Part shown: piece by piece, positions 61,247 through 64,000 of the stretch | How the letters are laid out: each line of letters starts with the position of its first letter | Numbering within the stretch: position 1 is the stretch's first letter | Assembly (NCBI RefSeq): GCF_015832195.1 | Contig: NC_052046.1 | Location: forward strand, 22,498,161-22,562,160 | Direction of reading: 5' to 3' | Source of the DNA: Motacilla alba alba | Lineage: Eukaryota > Chordata > Aves > Passeriformes > Motacillidae | DNA: 64,000 bases | Position numbers and translations under genes: made by a program | Notes under the pieces: generated by a model | Seen by the model: the letters and a program-made list of their open reading frames with translations, nothing else | Databases searched by the model: none | Told to the model about the DNA's origin: nothing

Positions 61247-64000
61247 AAATTCTGTGTTCTAGATGGATTTGTGTTCTGATCTGTCTTTTTTTGTCTTTCT
61301 GTAGAAGTTGGAATAATTTCTCTATGTAGGTAAGAAGGAATTGCATGATCTGTTGGTACTGAACTGTACGATTCATCTCAAGAAAGTGGTTTGAAAAAAT
61401 TAATCCAGCTGGAGCAAACACAGCACAGAATCATTTAGTCAATAATTGCTTGGGGCAGGTCACAACTCAAAATGTTTGCGCCATTCCACTTCTTTCTTCC
61501 ATCTACCTGAAGTCTTCACTTGCAAAGTAATTTTCTGTGGCCATGATTTTCTTGAGTCTTTTCAGTTTTCTGAAGCTTTGGGCAGTCACTGTCTTAAACT
61601 CACACCAAGGCTGTTACTCCTTGTTGTTTTGTGTACCTGAAGCCTCATTCCTCCAGTCTTTCCAGCAGCCCAGTATGCTTGCCCTCTGCTGCAATGAAAA
61701 TCTCTTCCTGGAATCCTCCTGCATTTATTAGTTGTTGAACTTAGACTAAAATGTCCAGAAAAGTCTACAATGGCCACTGCTAGGAGGGTCTAGGGTCTAC
61801 CAGAAGAAGTTGTCTTGCTGTCCTACTTCAGCTGATGTATTTCACACTGAAGTAGGCAGTTGAGTATAATGCCATCCACATGCTAGAAGAGTTTGCACAC
61901 TAAATAGTCACTAAAAAGCCTTTTCAGAATATTTTCCTTGCTTGTAGTCCTTACCGGGATGATACATAAACAGAGGCTAAGAACAGTAACTTTTTTCTTT
62001 TTTAGTCTCAAATACAAAGGCAGAGTTATCAGCGTTTTCAGATATACAAGTCAGTGCAGTCTTATGGTGGCACAGTAGCAGGACTTTGTTTAGCCAATTA
62101 CCTTTCAAAGACTTTTCTTTCAGTCTGAATTCTGTACTCAAAATGAGGTGTAATCACGAGTACATTGCTTAATACTGCTGTGCAAGGTTTTGAAGGATTG
62201 ATTGAGCTTTGCTTTTAAACCTGAAACACTGAATGAGGAGGTGTCCCTGATAATAGCCTGTGGGAGGGTCAGGCTAAAGCGCTTTAACTGCCTTTTATGC
62301 CCCCTTCTGTGCATAATGCATTAACAGTTTCTTGTAATGATTTTTGGACCACTGGTCATGAGAAAATTAAATGCAATTTGAGACAGGAAACAAGACAAGT
62401 AAATGCTATGCAGATTTGTGCCTAGAGTTTTATCTTTTGTTACTTCTGTTTTCAGTTTCATATTCTTCATATCACAGCATTTTCCAGCCCATCTTACTCT
62501 ACAGATCTTTTTGAAAGGGTCACAATATGTTTTTCTTCTTTATAGGTACATTCAAGAAGATAAAATCATGGAAATATTTGACATCTTTTCAGATCTCTGT
62601 AGAAATGGGCATTTAAATAAGACTGGTTCAAGTAACCCAGTTTTTTTAATTGTTTTTTTTTCTTCCCAACTTACTGAGTTTTCAATCAACAGTAAACAGA
62701 ACAGTTGAACATTATTTTCTTGCATAATCAGTAAGAGACGGATGTTTGGCCAGAGAAAAGCTGGGCTAGAGTAAGACATCACAGCCTTTTTACTGCTGGC
62801 AATTAATTGTCCTTCTGAGAGCAGTTGCCTCTGCTGGCAAGAAGGTTTGTGGGAGCACAGACTGCTCTGCTTAAGAGTAATCATCTGTGTTTGCTTAAGC
62901 AATTTCAATAAGTGTGTTGAGTTAGCGTGGACCAGAGTGTACTTGGGAGTATTCACATGAGCTATGCCCCTGGCAGGGCTGCTGCAGGAGGTGTGTTTAA
63001 CCAGCAATAATAGATGCAAGTTAGAACAGTAACATTTCATCCAACAGTTCGATTCATCAGTCCCTTGGATTCCCAGTTTGCGCCAATACATACACCCTTT
63101 CTATGTGTATCAGCCAAGAGGAAACCATATGGAAAACAGTTGGAGTCCAGATACTTCCTTAGTCACAGGATGAGAGACCTCTGCAGGCATGCTTCAAGGC
63201 ATGAGGTTCTAGGACAGAGGTAGTTTGGGGACTGGGCTTACTTTTGTCTCTCTAGATGAGGTTTTGTGTTAAGTGAGCATTCTGTGCTGGTGCTTGCTGA
63301 GGGCCAGTGGGTCTTGCTGAGTGCAATAGCTTTTACAGAGAGATTGTCTTCTTGGAAGTTACTGTTCAACCTCTCAGCAGGAAAGCTTAGAAATGTTTGA
63401 GAACAGCATCAGAAGGGCTGAAGGTGAAAGGGGTGAATGAGTTTGACAGTTCCAGCAAAACTTAGAAAGGAGCTAGAGCTCTTCATAAAACTGCAATGTC
63501 AGAACTGTCACAGTTCTGCTTGATAGTGGAGGATTCTTGACGGGGCAAGACTCTGAGCAAGCAAATGTGACTCAAAATTTGCCCTGTTTTGACTAGGAGG
63601 CCTTGACCAGATGTCCACCAGTCCTTTTCCAGCCTAAATTGCTCTGTGCCTTTCTGATTCTTGCTCCCTCTAGATGCTAGGTCAGACACTGTGCAGACAT
63701 AGTTTTGTCCTCATCGATGTGTTCCAATTCTTGTTTGTGTAATTGCAGTGGTGAACACTGTAACAGTATTATAAGAATCTAAATACAGATAGATATGTGT
63801 AATTCAGAAAATTATCTAAGACTTCAGTTGTAATGCTCAGTGGCATATAATAAATTGAAGCAAATCACTTTTTTTTTTTTTCTGTCATGAGCACGGGTAT
63901 TCCTTTTGATACAATACCAGCAAATAAGAAAGTTCTTTGAGGTGGACAGGGCATGTTGCCGTACCAAGCTATATCGTACTCCTTCATTCCCTTTACCCCC

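Larger units (their letters stand above)
52945..64000 (+). other. HOMER1: HOMER1 intron 6 (5' part)
   Basis: At least 11 kb of intron following the GTAAGT donor; the window ends before the next exon. Contents: a 24-bp tandem duplication at 53070-53117, CR1 pieces at 53841-54119 and 60205-61246, a TA microsatellite at 56111-56157 and several poly-T runs (e.g. 59246-59259). The longest open frame (62552-63091, - strand) has no recognisable domain. No other gene is supported. Confidence 0.88.

Noticed and set aside
62552..63091. 179-codon open frame on the - strand, the longest in the window
   Set aside because: No recognisable domain, low-complexity composition, no splice or promoter context, and it lies inside HOMER1 intron 6. 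Chance is the simplest explanation.

Overview
The window is vertebrate nuclear DNA, almost certainly from a bird. It is AT-rich, intron-dominated and scattered with CR1 LINE fragments whose 3' ends carry the ATTCTGTGA-type repeats typical of avian genomes, plus one solo retroviral LTR. There is no sign of bacterial genes, operons, CRISPR arrays or rRNA.

One gene spans the whole window on the + strand: HOMER1, the postsynaptic scaffold protein. Five internal coding exons can be read with matching phases and consensus splice borders: exon 2 (10709-10865), exon 3 (17178-17309), exon 4 (22413-22505), exon 5 (29049-29191) and exon 6 (52788-52944). Together they encode residues 3-229: the EVH1 domain, the linker with its internal proline motif, and the start of the coiled coil. 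Exon 1 (initiator Met and most of Gly2) lies upstream of the window, and the exons for the rest of the coiled coil lie downstream. I found neither.

The most informative point is at the end of exon 5. Reading through its donor gives 11 more codons and a TGA at 29223-29225, the architecture of the activity-induced short isoform Homer1a. Intron 5 is the largest intron (23.6 kb). Its first kilobases are AU-rich, with ATTTA motifs and several AATAAA signals, as expected for a Homer1a 3' UTR.

Layout: 1-10708 partial intron 1, with three CR1 pieces; 10866-17177 intron 2; 17310-22412 intron 3, with one CR1; 22506-29048 intron 4, with a 437-bp solo LTR flanked by a 6-bp target duplication; 29192-52787 intron 5, with the candidate Homer1a 3' UTR, two CR1 pieces, hairpins, and an unexplained coding-like antisense stretch near 46.2-47.9 kb; 52945-64000 partial intron 6, with two CR1 pieces (one keeping a mutated reverse-transcriptase segment) and a TA microsatellite. 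Most long ORFs here are chance ORFs or lie inside CR1 copies.
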